Positions 53,736 through 63,283 are shown, counted from the first letter of the stretch. The stretch is 64,000 nt of DNA from Thermophagus sp052400625 (GCA_052400625.1 JBQTGH010000006.1); one strand, 5' to 3'. A program made the numbers and translations. Notes: generated by a model not told the origin, from the sequence alone.

Positions 53736-55529
53736 ATGAGCAACGAAGTCAATAACAATAACAGCAAAGTAGAAGTAGGATTTATTTGGCAAATTACCAA
53801 TGATGTTCTTTGGAATGCCTTTAAGAAAAATGAAATAGGCGATGTGCTGTTACCTTTTGTGGTTATCAGACGCCTGGATTGTATTTTAGAAGCTGTTAAC
53901 GAAAAGGTTCGTAAAGCTTACAATGACTTTCACGATAAAGTAGCAGAAGATAAACTCGACCCCATCCTTCGCAAGGCTGCCGGAGGATTAAAGTTCTACA
54001 ACACCTCAAAGCATACTTTAATATCACTAAAAGACGACCCTCAAAATATTGAGATTAACTTCAATAATTACCTGAATGGTTTTAACCCGGATGTACGTGA
54101 AATACTGGACCATTTTCAGTTCGATAAAATCGTAGCTCGCCTGATTAAAAATAAGTTGCTTTACGAAATGATTGATGCCATCTGTAAGGTGAACCTGAAT
54201 ACCGATAAAATTGACAACCACGGCATGGGTTACATTTTTGAGGAATTAATCAGAATCTCAAATGAGCAAAGCAACGAAACAGCAGGAGAACACTTTACCC
54301 CCCGTGATGTTATTGCCTTGATGAATGCCATTATTTTCGCACCCGAAAAAGAAGAACTAAGTCAGCCCGGTATTATCCGAACCATTTACGACCCTGCCTG
54401 TGGTACGGGTGGTATGTTAAACCTGGGCAAAAAATACATTAAAGAAGTATTGCTTGCCGATAGTCCCAACAAGCCAACCATTAAAACCTACGGACAGGAA
54501 ATAAACGAACAATCGTTTGCCATTGCCAAATCAGAGGCATTAATTACGGGAGAAGATGCCAATAATATTAAACACGGTAATTCTTTTTCAGAAGACCAGT
54601 TTGTCGGAAAGCATTTCCATTATATGATGGCAAATCCACCTTACGGGGTTAGCTGGAAGAAAGACCAAAAATTCATTCAAAACGAAGCCTTAAACCCAGC
54701 AGGGCGTTTTTATGCCGGTTTGCCACGTACCAGCGATGGGCAGTTGTTATTTTTGCAACACATGATTTCTAAAATGGAGCGTGATGGTAGCCGTATTGGC
54801 GTAGTCACCAATGGCTCTCCCCTATTTACCGGTGATGCCGGTAGTGGCGAAAGCGAAATCCGAAAATGGATAATCGAAAATGACTGGCTGGAATGTATTA
54901 TAGCATTACCCAAGGACCTGTTCTATAACACAGGTATCAACACCTACATTTGGTTTATTACCAATAAAAAAAGACCGGAACGCAAAGGCAAGGTACAGTT
55001 AATAAATGCAGCGGCCCACATTGAAAAAGGAACCAATGGTAGTAAAAAGGTGGAATATATTTTTGCCAACCCCATGAAAAAAAGTTTGGGCAACAAACGT
55101 AACATCATTGAAGAACAATTTATTGCCCAAATTGCTGAAATTTATAACAATTTTGAAGAAGGCGAATATTGCAAAATATTCGACAACGACCACTTTGGTT
55201 ATTATCAACTAACCATTGAACAGCCCCTGTTAGATGAAAATGGCAACATAGTAACCAATAAGAAAGGAGAACCCAAACCCGACCCCAAAAAGCGCGATAA
55301 AGAAAATGTGCCTTTAACCGCCGATATTGAAGAATACTTTGAAAAGGAAGTAAAACCACACGTGCCTGATGCCTGGATTGATTTTGACAAAACACGCATC
55401 GGCTACGAAATCAACTTTACCAGGTATTTCTATAAATATAAAGGTTTGGAAAGCTCCGAAACCATTAAAGCCGAAATTGCCGAATTAGAACAAGATATTA
55501 GTAAATTATTAAACGATTTATTGTCATAA
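53736..55529 (+). CDS. hsdM: Type I restriction-modification DNA methyltransferase subunit
   Basis: A 597-residue N6-adenine methyltransferase. An N-terminal helical domain (about 10-165) precedes the catalytic domain with YDPACGTGGM (motif I, residues 218-227) and NPPYG (motif IV, 299-303). The C-terminal part contains helices that contact HsdS. With HsdS it methylates the recognition site, protecting host DNA from HsdR. It is followed by hsdS 59 bases downstream. Confidence 0.95.
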   Translation: MSNEVNNNNSKVEVGFIWQITNDVLWNAFKKNEIGDVLLPFVVIRRLDCILEAVNEKVRKAYNDFHDKVAEDKLDPILRKAAGGLKFYNTSKHTLISLKDDPQNIEINFNNYLNGFNPDVREILDHFQFDKIVARLIKNKLLYEMIDAICKVNLNTDKIDNHGMGYIFEELIRISNEQSNETAGEHFTPRDVIALMNAIIFAPEKEELSQPGIIRTIYDPACGTGGMLNLGKKYIKEVLLADSPNKPTIKTYGQEINEQSFAIAKSEALITGEDANNIKHGNSFSEDQFVGKHFHYMMANPPYGVSWKKDQKFIQNEALNPAGRFYAGLPRTSDGQLLFLQHMISKMERDGSRIGVVTNGSPLFTGDAGSGESEIRKWIIENDWLECIIALPKDLFYNTGINTYIWFITNKKRPERKGKVQLINAAAHIEKGTNGSKKVEYIFANPMKKSLGNKRNIIEEQFIAQIAEIYNNFEEGEYCKIFDNDHFGYYQLTIEQPLLDENGNIVTNKKGEPKPDPKKRDKENVPLTADIEEYFEKEVKPHVPDAWIDFDKTRIGYEINFTRYFYKYKGLESSETIKAEIAELEQDISKLLNDLLS

Positions 55530-55588
55530 ACTATGAACTCAAAATATCATAGTATTCTATTCATCATTAATTATCATAGTGAAAGACA

Positions 55589-56956
55589 ATGAAGAAATAC
55601 GAAAAATATAAGGATAGTGGAATTGAGTGGATTGGTGAAATCCCTGAGCATTGGCAAATCGTAAATTTTAGGTATTTAATTAATACTCTCACTGATTATA
55701 CTGCCAACGGTTCTTTTGGAGATTTAGCTAAAAACGTTGACTACTTAGATGAGGGATATTCAAGACTAATTAGATTAACTGATTTAAGAGCTAATTTTGA
55801 GAACAAAGGCATTTATTTAAACGAACATTCACACAATTACCTTAACAAATCTGAACTTTTCGGAGGAGAAGTTTTACTTGCAAATGTTGGTGCTTATGCT
55901 GGTTTGGCATGGGTATTTAAGAATTTTCAAGGGAAAGCATCTTTAGGACCTAATATGTTTCTTCTAAGATTTAAAAATAAGTTAGATAATAATTTTGCAT
56001 ATATTTCTTTAATTTCTGATTATTTACATAATCAATTACTTAACAAAGCAACATCTTCAGCTCAACCAAAATTAAATAAAGAAGATGTAAGGTCTTGTTA
56101 TTTTATATTACCTTCAAAAGAAGAACAAACCACCATCGCCTCCTTTCTCGACCACAAAACCGCCCAAATAGACAGCCTTATTGAGAAAAAAGAGCAACTC
56201 ATTGAAAAACTTAAACTGCAACGCCAGGCCATCATTAACGAGGCAGTTACCAAAGGTTTAAATCCTAATGTACCTATGAAAGATAGTGGCATTGAGTGGT
56301 TGGGTGAAATACCGGAGCATTGGGACGTGATTCAAATGCGTCATTGTTTTTCTTTTACCAAAGGTTTAAGTATTACAAAAGAAGCTCTTAGTGAAACGGG
56401 TATACCTTGTGTAAATTATGGCGAAATACATTCTAAATATGGATTTGAAGTGAACCCTGAGAAAGATAAGTTAGGATGTGTCACTGAAGATTTTCTTCAA
56501 ACGAATGAAAATGCCTTATTATCAAAAGGTGACTTTGTCTTTGCTGACACTTCAGAGGATTTAGAAGGGTCAGGTAATTTTACTTATTTAAATTCAGAAT
56601 TACCAACATTTGCAGGATACCATACAATAATTGCAAGATTAAAAAACTCAATACATTATCGGTACTTCGCATATTTTTTCGATTCATTAGCATTTAGAAC
56701 TCAAATTAGAAAACAAGTAAAAGGCGTAAAAGTATTTAGCATTACGAATAAAATACTTAAAGGAGCATTCCTTTTCTGCCCTCCTGAAAAAGAGCAAAAA
56801 GAAATTTCAAACTATATAGATAATAAAACAAGCAGTCTATTTAAAACAATTCAAAAACTTGAGCTATCCATCGAAAAGCTCAAACTCTATCGCCAATCCC
56901 TCATATCCGAAGCAGTAACCGGAAAAATAGATGTAAGGGGGTGGGAAAATGTCTGA
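55589..56956 (+). CDS. hsdS: Type I restriction-modification specificity subunit
   Basis: A 455-residue HsdS with two target-recognition domains (about 20-175 and 236-400) and two conserved helical spacers (about 180-225 and 410-450). Each half begins with a nearly identical segment, DSGIEWIGEIPEHW and DSGIEWLGEIPEHW, the usual tandem structure. Each domain reads half of a bipartite recognition sequence; the sequences cannot be predicted from this. The gene ends with a helix (EKLKLYRQSLISEAVTGKID). Confidence 0.93.
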   Translation: MKKYEKYKDSGIEWIGEIPEHWQIVNFRYLINTLTDYTANGSFGDLAKNVDYLDEGYSRLIRLTDLRANFENKGIYLNEHSHNYLNKSELFGGEVLLANVGAYAGLAWVFKNFQGKASLGPNMFLLRFKNKLDNNFAYISLISDYLHNQLLNKATSSAQPKLNKEDVRSCYFILPSKEEQTTIASFLDHKTAQIDSLIEKKEQLIEKLKLQRQAIINEAVTKGLNPNVPMKDSGIEWLGEIPEHWDVIQMRHCFSFTKGLSITKEALSETGIPCVNYGEIHSKYGFEVNPEKDKLGCVTEDFLQTNENALLSKGDFVFADTSEDLEGSGNFTYLNSELPTFAGYHTIIARLKNSIHYRYFAYFFDSLAFRTQIRKQVKGVKVFSITNKILKGAFLFCPPEKEQKEISNYIDNKTSSLFKTIQKLELSIEKLKLYRQSLISEAVTGKIDVRGWENV

Positions 56957-56987
56957 ACCTTTGAAAAATGTTTGAACTATGATTTAA

Positions 56988-57392
56988 ATGTTGAGCATGA
57001 ATACTAGGATTAAAAAAGAATACAAATATTCTGAACTGACAGGTAAAATTATTGGTGCTGCCATGGAAGTCCATCGCATATTAGGAAATGGATTTCAAGA
57101 AGTGATATACCAAAGAGCGCTATCCATCGAATTGCATAAACAAGGTCTGGAACACGAGCGCGAAAAGGAAATGCCCCTTAGCTATAAAGGTTATGATATA
57201 GGTACGCGCCGGGTTGACTTTTTTGTGGAGGGAAAAATAATGGTCGAAATAAAAGCAGTTAAACAATTGGAAGACGTTCACCTGGCTCAGGCAATTAATT
57301 ATTTGGAAGCTTACAAAATTGATATCGGCTTATTAATTAATTTTGGGAGCACAAAGCTACAATTCAAACGGGTAATGAAACCAAAATCATAG
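56988..57392 (+). CDS. GxxExxY protein (PDDEXK_3-like)
   Basis: A 134-residue protein. The family-defining motif GFQEVIY (G-x-x-E-x-x-Y) is near residue 38, followed by RRVDFFVEGKIMVEIKAV, in which VDFFV...VEIKA carries the D and E-x-K of a PD-(D/E)xK nuclease-like fold. It is embedded between hsdS and hsdR, as is common in Bacteroidota, and its function there is unknown. An alternative start exists at 56997. A partial second copy of its 3' end lies directly downstream. Confidence 0.85.
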   Translation: MLSMNTRIKKEYKYSELTGKIIGAAMEVHRILGNGFQEVIYQRALSIELHKQGLEHEREKEMPLSYKGYDIGTRRVDFFVEGKIMVEIKAVKQLEDVHLAQAINYLEAYKIDIGLLINFGSTKLQFKRVMKPKS

Positions 57393-57428
57393 TTTTCATT
57401 CAATCAAGAGAAATCATAGTTCAAGACA

Positions 57429-57482
57429 ATTTCGGAGCAAAAAGTTTACAATTTAAACGGCTGGTAAATAAGAAGTATAAAC
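57429..57482 (+). pseudogene. Fragment of a second GxxExxY gene (3' end)
   Basis: The reading NFGAKSLQFKRLVNKKYN closely resembles the C-terminus of the intact gene just upstream (NFGSTKLQFKRVMKPKS), and DNA similarity is visible (57342-57374 against 57429-57461). Only the end of a gene is left. It suggests a former tandem duplication or a replacement that kept an old 3' end. Confidence 0.55.
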
Positions 57483-57528
57483 AAAAAAATCAGGGGAATC
57501 CCAATATCAAATAAAAGTTCAGACGATT

Positions 57529-60513
57529 ATGGCTACAGGAACAAAAGAGATACATTTTGAAGAACATATCGAAAATTATTTGGTAAATGAGGTAAAAGAA
57601 TATCATGTGATATCGCCTCAGGAATATAGTAAAGAGTTGTGCGTAATTCCAAGCGAAATAATTGCTTTTGTAAAAGATACTCAGCACGAAAAATACAAGG
57701 CATTGAAAGAACAATACGGTGCTAATGTGGATAAGCAAATAGTGAACAATATTGCGCGTAATCTGAATAAAAACAAAACGCTGCATGTTTTTCACAACAA
57801 GGTAAAAGACCGTGGCCAGTTGCTGAATATGGTTTATTTTAAACCTGCCAATAACAAAACCCCGGAACACGAAGAATGGTACAAAAAAAACCGTTTTGCC
57901 ATTGTTCGCCAGTTGCAATACTCAAACAAAAACAACCATAAAATTGATATTGTGCTTTTTATCAATGGCATTCCGGTGGTTACCATGGAGCTTAAAAATG
58001 CGCTTACTGGTCAGACCCACCACAATGCCATAAAACAGTATATCAAAGACCGTAATCCGAAAGGAGAAGCTTTTCTGGAATTTAAACGCTGTTTGGTTCA
58101 TTTTGCGGTAGGTACCGAAAAAGTATTTATGACCACCCAGCTAAAAGGCGATTCCACCGTTTTCCTACCTTTTAATCAAGGACTGGAAAACAGTAACGCC
58201 AATGGTTTTGCCACTTCTTACCTGTGGGAAGATGTTTTGCGAAAAGATTCTTTATTGGACTTAATTCAGAACTTTATAAGTGTTCAAACCGATAAGGAGA
58301 CCTACTACGATGAAAAAACAAAAACATTAAAGCAAAAAATATCGACAAAACTGTTATTCCCTCGTTTCCATCAACGTAGAGTGGTTCACCGTATGTTAGA
58401 AGCGGTTCGTAAAGATGGCGTAGGTGGAAAATATTTAGGGCAGCACTCTGCCGGTTCTGGAAAATCAAATAGTATCACATGGTTGGCTTATCGTTTATCG
58501 GGTTTTTACCAAAACTACACCGATAATAAAGCGCTATTTGATTCTACCATTGTGGTTACCGACCGAAGAGTGCTTAATTCTCAAATCCAGGAAAACATAA
58601 GACAACTTGACAACACCCCGGGTGTGGTGGCTTATATTGACGAGAAAAAATCTGCCCAGGATTTAAAACAGGCAATTCTTGAAGGGAAACGTATCATCGT
58701 AACAACACTTCAAAAATTTCCTGTTATTTCCGACACCATTACCAAACTGCCCAATAAAAATTATGCGGTAATTATTGATGAGGCGCATAGTTCGCAATCG
58801 GGCGAAGCTGCCGGACATCTACGTAAATCCCTTTCCCTGGAAGTTGCCGAAGAACTGGAATCAAAAAATAAAGATTTAGACGAAATTATTGCCGATGAAA
58901 TAAAGAGTAAAGGTATTCAAAAAAATATCTCCTTTTTTGCCTTTACCGCTACGCCAAAACCCAAAACAATAGAACTATTTGGGACTGTTCAGGAGGATGG
59001 TTCAAAAGCGCCTTTTGATATTTATTCAATGGAGCAAGCGATTAAAGAGGGTTTTATCCTTGATGTATTAAAGAACTACACTTCGTTTAAACGATACTTT
59101 AAAATTGTTAAGCGGAACGAAATACCCGATAAAGAATACGAGAAGAAAAAAACAGTGCAGCTATTAAGTTCGTATGTCGATTTACAAGACCATGCCATTG
59201 AGAAAAAAGCCCGAATAATGATAGAACATTTTGTGTCTCAAACCCAAAATGAAATACAGGGCAAAGCACGGGCAATGTTGGTTACTCGTTCTCGCTTGCA
59301 TGCCGTTAGATTCAAACGCAAGTTTGATGATATCATGCGCGAGATGAAATTACCGTACAACGCTTTGGTGGCATTCTCGGGTACCGTTCGTGACGATGAA
59401 ACAGGCGAAGATTATACCGAGGTTAACATGAATAATCTACAAGGTAAAATAAGTATTCCGGAAGCCCTGAAATTACCCAAATACCGCATATTAATTGTAG
59501 CCGATAAATTTCAAACTGGTTTCGATGAACCTTTACTGCATACTATGTTTGTCGATAAAAAATTGGGTGGTACAAGTACGGTACAAACCCTCAGTCGTTT
59601 AAATAGAACTACCGTAGGGAAAGACTCAACAATGGTGCTTGATTTTGTAAACGACCCGGAAATGGTTCTGGAGGATTTTCAAAGGTTTTATGGTAAAAAC
59701 TACATGGAAGAAGAACATCAAACCGACCCTAATGCCTTGTATGATGTCCAAAACAAAATCGACTCTTACAATTTGTTGTATAAAAAAGAGATTGATGCTT
59801 TTGCTAATATATTTTTCCGTAAAGGTGACAACTACGAAAAATTACAACCCATTTTAAATGAGGTATGCCGCCGATACGAGGAAGAATTGGACGACGACCA
59901 ACAAGCAGGCTTTAAGGGCGATGCCAAGTCTTTTGTCAAGCTATATCGCTTTTTAAGGGGTATCATTACTTTCACTGATGTGGAATTAGAAAAGTACTAC
60001 GTTTTCCTAACGGCATTAATAAAGAAACTTCCCTACATCAAATCAAGTATGCCTTTAGATGTATTAGGCGAAGTGGAACTACACAGCTATAAAATTCAAC
60101 ACAAATACACCACTGATTTAAAATTGGTTTCTGGGGATGGTGAAATGAAAGGCATGACTCCCGGCGGTGGAGGTCGAAAACCTGAAGAAGAATACGACTT
60201 GTTAACAAATATCATTAAAGTGTTGAACGACACCTTTGGGTTAGATTTAACAGAGGAGGACCGTGTGGATTTTGAAAAAATGAAAGATAACATCTATTCA
60301 AACGAAGAATTAATGAGTTTCTTTAATCCTAATAACACGAAAGAAAATATTCAGGAAAAATTCAATGAAGAGATAGATAGTGAGTTACTCAATTTCATCA
60401 ATACCAAACTTGAATTTTACAATAAACTTTCCGAAGATCGCGCCAATACAATGTTTAAACAATTATGGTTTAACGACCTATACGACAAAAAGGTAAGAGG
60501 AATTTCAATTTGA
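57529..60513 (+). CDS. hsdR: Type I restriction-modification restriction subunit
   Basis: A 994-residue motor-nuclease. The N-terminal nuclease domain (about 1-200) has KIDIVLFINGIPVVTMELKN, the PD-(D/E)xK-type D and ELK residues. The SF2 helicase part has Walker A GQHSAGSGKSN (about 305-315), DEAH-like IIDEAHSSQSG, motif III FFAFTATP and later VADKFQTGFDEP. The C-terminal half has helical domains that contact HsdM. It cuts unmethylated DNA far from its site after translocation. It follows the GxxExxY genes by 47 bases. Confidence 0.95.
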   Translation: MATGTKEIHFEEHIENYLVNEVKEYHVISPQEYSKELCVIPSEIIAFVKDTQHEKYKALKEQYGANVDKQIVNNIARNLNKNKTLHVFHNKVKDRGQLLNMVYFKPANNKTPEHEEWYKKNRFAIVRQLQYSNKNNHKIDIVLFINGIPVVTMELKNALTGQTHHNAIKQYIKDRNPKGEAFLEFKRCLVHFAVGTEKVFMTTQLKGDSTVFLPFNQGLENSNANGFATSYLWEDVLRKDSLLDLIQNFISVQTDKETYYDEKTKTLKQKISTKLLFPRFHQRRVVHRMLEAVRKDGVGGKYLGQHSAGSGKSNSITWLAYRLSGFYQNYTDNKALFDSTIVVTDRRVLNSQIQENIRQLDNTPGVVAYIDEKKSAQDLKQAILEGKRIIVTTLQKFPVISDTITKLPNKNYAVIIDEAHSSQSGEAAGHLRKSLSLEVAEELESKNKDLDEIIADEIKSKGIQKNISFFAFTATPKPKTIELFGTVQEDGSKAPFDIYSMEQAIKEGFILDVLKNYTSFKRYFKIVKRNEIPDKEYEKKKTVQLLSSYVDLQDHAIEKKARIMIEHFVSQTQNEIQGKARAMLVTRSRLHAVRFKRKFDDIMREMKLPYNALVAFSGTVRDDETGEDYTEVNMNNLQGKISIPEALKLPKYRILIVADKFQTGFDEPLLHTMFVDKKLGGTSTVQTLSRLNRTTVGKDSTMVLDFVNDPEMVLEDFQRFYGKNYMEEEHQTDPNALYDVQNKIDSYNLLYKKEIDAFANIFFRKGDNYEKLQPILNEVCRRYEEELDDDQQAGFKGDAKSFVKLYRFLRGIITFTDVELEKYYVFLTALIKKLPYIKSSMPLDVLGEVELHSYKIQHKYTTDLKLVSGDGEMKGMTPGGGGRKPEEEYDLLTNIIKVLNDTFGLDLTEEDRVDFEKMKDNIYSNEELMSFFNPNNTKENIQEKFNEEIDSELLNFINTKLEFYNKLSEDRANTMFKQLWFNDLYDKKVRGISI

Positions 60514-61002
60514 GATTAATGAATGAGGGAACAGGAAGAATATAATAAAAGAGGCTACATCATTTGATAGAGATTGTTCCATTTTTCTAAACAACCTCTT
60601 TTACAAAAGATATTGAACCTCGGGAATTTATTTTACCACAAAAAGGTATTATAACCCTGTACCCCTCCCCCTTTTTGCCACCCCCAAATAGACATTTCCT
60701 GAACCCAAAATTCCTAATGCAAATGTAGTGAGTCATCCGGTTCTGTCAGGAACGACTGAGGTACGATACTTCTTTTCAATTTAGTGTTAGGGGATTTTTC
60801 GACCTGTAATTTTACAGATTCTATTTCAGCCGCCGATTTCCTTTAATTTGAAACCCCATCTCTTTAAACCCTTTGATTATCGGAGCTTTAACCACATTAT
60901 AACAGGAATATTTTTTTAGGTATTGGGCTCAATTGACAACCAAAAAGAAATTTTTAAATTATTTCCCACATATCAAATCAGTTACATCTCCGGGAAATCA
61001 TC
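60514..61002. other. Intergenic region after hsdR, no gene seen
   Basis: About 490 bases with no supported gene. It contains AAAAGAGG/CCTCTTTT arms (about 60546-60603) as a possible long-loop hairpin after hsdR, and the second copy (60727-60745) of a 19-bp near-repeat shared with 53318-53336. Confidence 0.5.
60727..60745 (+). repeat. 19-bp near-repeat, copy 2
   Basis: AGTGAGTCATCCGGTTCTG; 17 of 19 positions match the copy at 53318-53336, in the same orientation, at the other side of the restriction-modification genes. Confidence 0.5.
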
Positions 61003-61027
61003 AAAATTCACTTAAATAGTGAATTTT
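61003..61027 (+). promoter_or_regulatory. Palindromic operator in the higBA promoter
   Basis: AAAATTCACT (61003-61012) and AGTGAATTTT (61018-61027) form a perfect 10-bp inverted repeat with 5-base spacer. It overlaps the expected -33 zone of the promoter whose -7 box is at 61045-61052, a typical position for repression by a HigA-type HTH protein. Confidence 0.7.
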
Positions 61028-61044
61028 TTAATCTTTATTATTCG

Positions 61045-61052
61045 TATATTTG
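61045..61052 (+). promoter_or_regulatory. -7 box of the higBA operon
   Basis: TATATTTG, a perfect match to TAnnTTTG, 20 bases before the ATG of the toxin gene. The -33 element is a T-run (TTTT) inside the adjoining inverted repeat. Confidence 0.6.
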
Positions 61053-61071
61053 CACTACGACTTTTACAAAA

Positions 61072-61392
61072 ATGAAAATTGTATTTAAAAAAGAATACTT
61101 AAAAGAACTATACGAAGACGGAAAATCCCGAAATAAAAAGTATCGGTTTCAACCGGGAGTCATAAAAAAGTATATACAAACCATCGACAAATTAAGGGTA
61201 GCTAACAGCATTGAAGAACTATTCCCTATTAAAAGTTTGAACTATGAAAAACTTTCCGGTGACAAAAATGGCCTTGAATCGGTCAGAGTAGATAAAAAAT
61301 ACCGAATAGAATTTATCAGTTCTGTAGAAGGGAATGAACCTGATACTATTACCATTTGCTCAATCATTGAATTAAGCAATCATTACAAGTAA
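61072..61392 (+). CDS. HigB-like toxin (RelE superfamily)
   Basis: A 106-residue basic protein with the RelE/HigB layout: an N-terminal strand, two helices (GVIKKYIQTIDKLRVANS), then strands with the central NYEKLSGDKNGLESVRVDKKYRIEF. Such toxins cut mRNA at the ribosome. It precedes the antitoxin gene (toxin-first order, gap 11 bases), which is the HigBA pattern. Confidence 0.85.
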   Translation: MKIVFKKEYLKELYEDGKSRNKKYRFQPGVIKKYIQTIDKLRVANSIEELFPIKSLNYEKLSGDKNGLESVRVDKKYRIEFISSVEGNEPDTITICSIIELSNHYK

Positions 61393-61403
61393 AACCGAAA
61401 ATA

Positions 61404-62501
61404 ATGAAAACAAAAGAAAACATATTAATACCGGCACAGGCGACTCACCCGGGTATCTTAATCAAGGATGAAATAGATGCCAGACCCGACTTAAATCAAA
61501 GGGAATTAGCAAACGAACTTGGTGTAAAACCCTCTTTTTTAAATGAAATTATCAAAGGCAAAAGACCTGTTACTGCCGACATGGCAATCTTACTAGAAAA
61601 AGCCTTAGGTATTTCAGCCGACTATTGGATGAAATTTCAAGCTCAATATGAAATTGATAAAGCCAGAGTTAAGCAGAAAAACATCGAGAAAATAAAAAAT
61701 ATCGAGATTTGGAATATTATAAAAAAATACGTCCCGCTTCGTTACTTAAAAAAACACAATTATTTAACCGACGACTTATCAACTGACATAAAGACTATTA
61801 AAAAAATTTACAATTTTGAATCCGTTGATGACTTAGTAACCCTGTTCTCAAAAGAAAAGTACGCCTACTATCGTAAATCAGACAAACTTAAAATTGACAA
61901 CAAGAATATGCTTGCTTGGACTTCATTAGCCCAATATGAGGCCAAAAACCAAAAAGCAAACACATTCACTTTTGACAACCTACCACAGTTGCGCATACAG
62001 TTAAACCAACTCTTTTACGAAAATTCTGACACCATCAACCGAGTACAAAATTTAATGAATCAATACGGTATAAAAATGCTATTCATTGATAAACTGGAAA
62101 AAACACCCATTGATGGTTTTTCATTTTGGTCGTATGAAAACCCCGCCATAGCCTTAACATTACGACACAAAAGAATCGACAACTTTGCCTTCACAATAAT
62201 GCATGAATTGGGGCATATAGATTTGCATATGAAAAATGATAAGAAAAAAGAATTTATGGATTTAACAAAAGGACAAAGCATTAATGAATACGAAAGAGAA
62301 GCTGACCGTTATGCCCAAGAATCATTAATACCCACAAATGTTTGGGAAGATATTTTAGAGAATTACTTACCTCTGAATGATGACAGAATCATCTCACTTG
62401 GAAATCAATATAAAATAAACCCTGCAATTTTTTTAGGCCGTGTTTGCCATGAAATAAATCATTTTGCAATAAAAACAAGAATTGATAAAACGATTAAATA
62501 A
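61404..62501 (+). CDS. HigA-type antitoxin fused to ImmA/IrrE-like peptidase
   Basis: A 365-residue protein. Residues about 10-90 are a HigA-family HTH (HPGILIKDEI, QRELANELGVKPSFLNEIIKGKR, ALGISADYWMKFQ). After a linker, the C-terminal domain contains the zinc-metallopeptidase motif HELGH at 267-271, then NEYEREADRYAQESLIP with the third ligand Glu, as in ImmA/IrrE. It is much longer than a typical ~100-residue HigA. It would repress the operon and neutralise HigB; the peptidase may cleave a regulator, possibly its own partner. Confidence 0.85.
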   Translation: MKTKENILIPAQATHPGILIKDEIDARPDLNQRELANELGVKPSFLNEIIKGKRPVTADMAILLEKALGISADYWMKFQAQYEIDKARVKQKNIEKIKNIEIWNIIKKYVPLRYLKKHNYLTDDLSTDIKTIKKIYNFESVDDLVTLFSKEKYAYYRKSDKLKIDNKNMLAWTSLAQYEAKNQKANTFTFDNLPQLRIQLNQLFYENSDTINRVQNLMNQYGIKMLFIDKLEKTPIDGFSFWSYENPAIALTLRHKRIDNFAFTIMHELGHIDLHMKNDKKKEFMDLTKGQSINEYEREADRYAQESLIPTNVWEDILENYLPLNDDRIISLGNQYKINPAIFLGRVCHEINHFAIKTRIDKTIK

Positions 62502-62723
62502 CTTAATACAATATACCACTAACCCTTCTCTTCCCCTTCGGCATGGCTTTCCAATCTACTCCAACAAGGGTACTGGTAAGTATAAATTTAAAAAACCACC
62601 TCTTATGCCCTTTGTCTCCGCTTTTTTATCCCCTGTTAAGTATTGGGAAAGGTATTCTCAAGTTTTGGTAAAGCAAAAGGTTGAATCCCTATCCCACCCT
62701 TAAACTATATCCAAAAACATATA

Positions 62724-62945
62724 ATGAACCGTTTAGCCGAATTCGTTAAACAGCGGAGAAAAGAAGTGAACCTCACACAGGAGGAGTTTGCCGAAAGAGC
62801 AGGTGTAGCTCTTACCGTAATCCGAAAAATTGAACAGGGAAAAACCAATCTCAACATGGAAAAAGTCAACCAGGTATTGGCTATGTTTGGCCATGAACTG
62901 GGGCCCGTCAGTATTAAGGATTCAACTCAAAGCGGTGAAGCATGA
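62724..62945 (+). CDS. HipB-like HTH protein
   Basis: A 73-residue xenobiotic-response-type HTH protein (LAEFVKQRRKEVNLTQEEF, ERAGVALTVIRKIEQGKTNLN). It matches HipB-like proteins that form the first gene of hipB-hipS-hipT or hipBA operons and bind the operon's promoter. It overlaps the next gene by four bases. The 222 bases upstream contain one open frame that I do not consider a gene. Confidence 0.85.
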   Translation: MNRLAEFVKQRRKEVNLTQEEFAERAGVALTVIRKIEQGKTNLNMEKVNQVLAMFGHELGPVSIKDSTQSGEA

Positions 62946-63283
62946 GACGAGCAAAAATCTATTATCAAAATGATTTGGCCGGAATACTGGTCGAAACAGA
63001 CGATGGAGAGTATGAATTCACCTACGACAAAAAGTATGTGAAAAAATTTCCCGACAGGTTTCTGACTTTTACCATGCCTGTAACGGAAAAATCCTATCGT
63101 TCAAACCGACTATTCCCCTTCTTTGAAGGGTTAATTCCCGAAGGCTGGTTACTGGAGAATGCCTCCAAAAGCTGGAAAATAAATCGAAATAACCGAATGG
63201 GATTATTATTGGCTTGTTGCAAAAATTGCATCGGGTCTGTATTACAACTTTGTTACATCTCACCGGCAAACAACAAACCCTAA
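62942..63283 (+). CDS. HipS-like protein (HipA N-terminal subdomain), C-terminus altered, kinase missing
   Basis: A 113-residue protein matching the N-terminal subdomain of HipA (YYQNDLAGILVETDDGEYEFTY, LPFFEGLIPEGWLLE-like LFPFFEGLIPEG, RMGLLLACCKNCIGSV). In HipBST-type systems this part, HipS, is a separate antitoxin next to kinase HipT. After CIGSV the usual ending is replaced by an unrelated run, and no hipT kinase follows. The gene is therefore probably cut at its 3' end, and the pair is a toxin-less remnant. Confidence 0.8.
   Translation: MRRAKIYYQNDLAGILVETDDGEYEFTYDKKYVKKFPDRFLTFTMPVTEKSYRSNRLFPFFEGLIPEGWLLENASKSWKINRNNRMGLLLACCKNCIGSVLQLCYISPANNKP

Noticed and set aside
55589..56956. 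Repeated segments in hsdS as possible invertible phase-variation sites
   Set aside because: The repeats are in direct orientation inside one gene, the usual tandem half structure; no second hsdS or recombinase is nearby.
62482..62703. 73-residue open frame between the HigA and HipB genes
   Set aside because: It overlaps the end of the HigA gene, has no recognisable pattern and low-complexity Pro/Lys composition; no start signal was seen.
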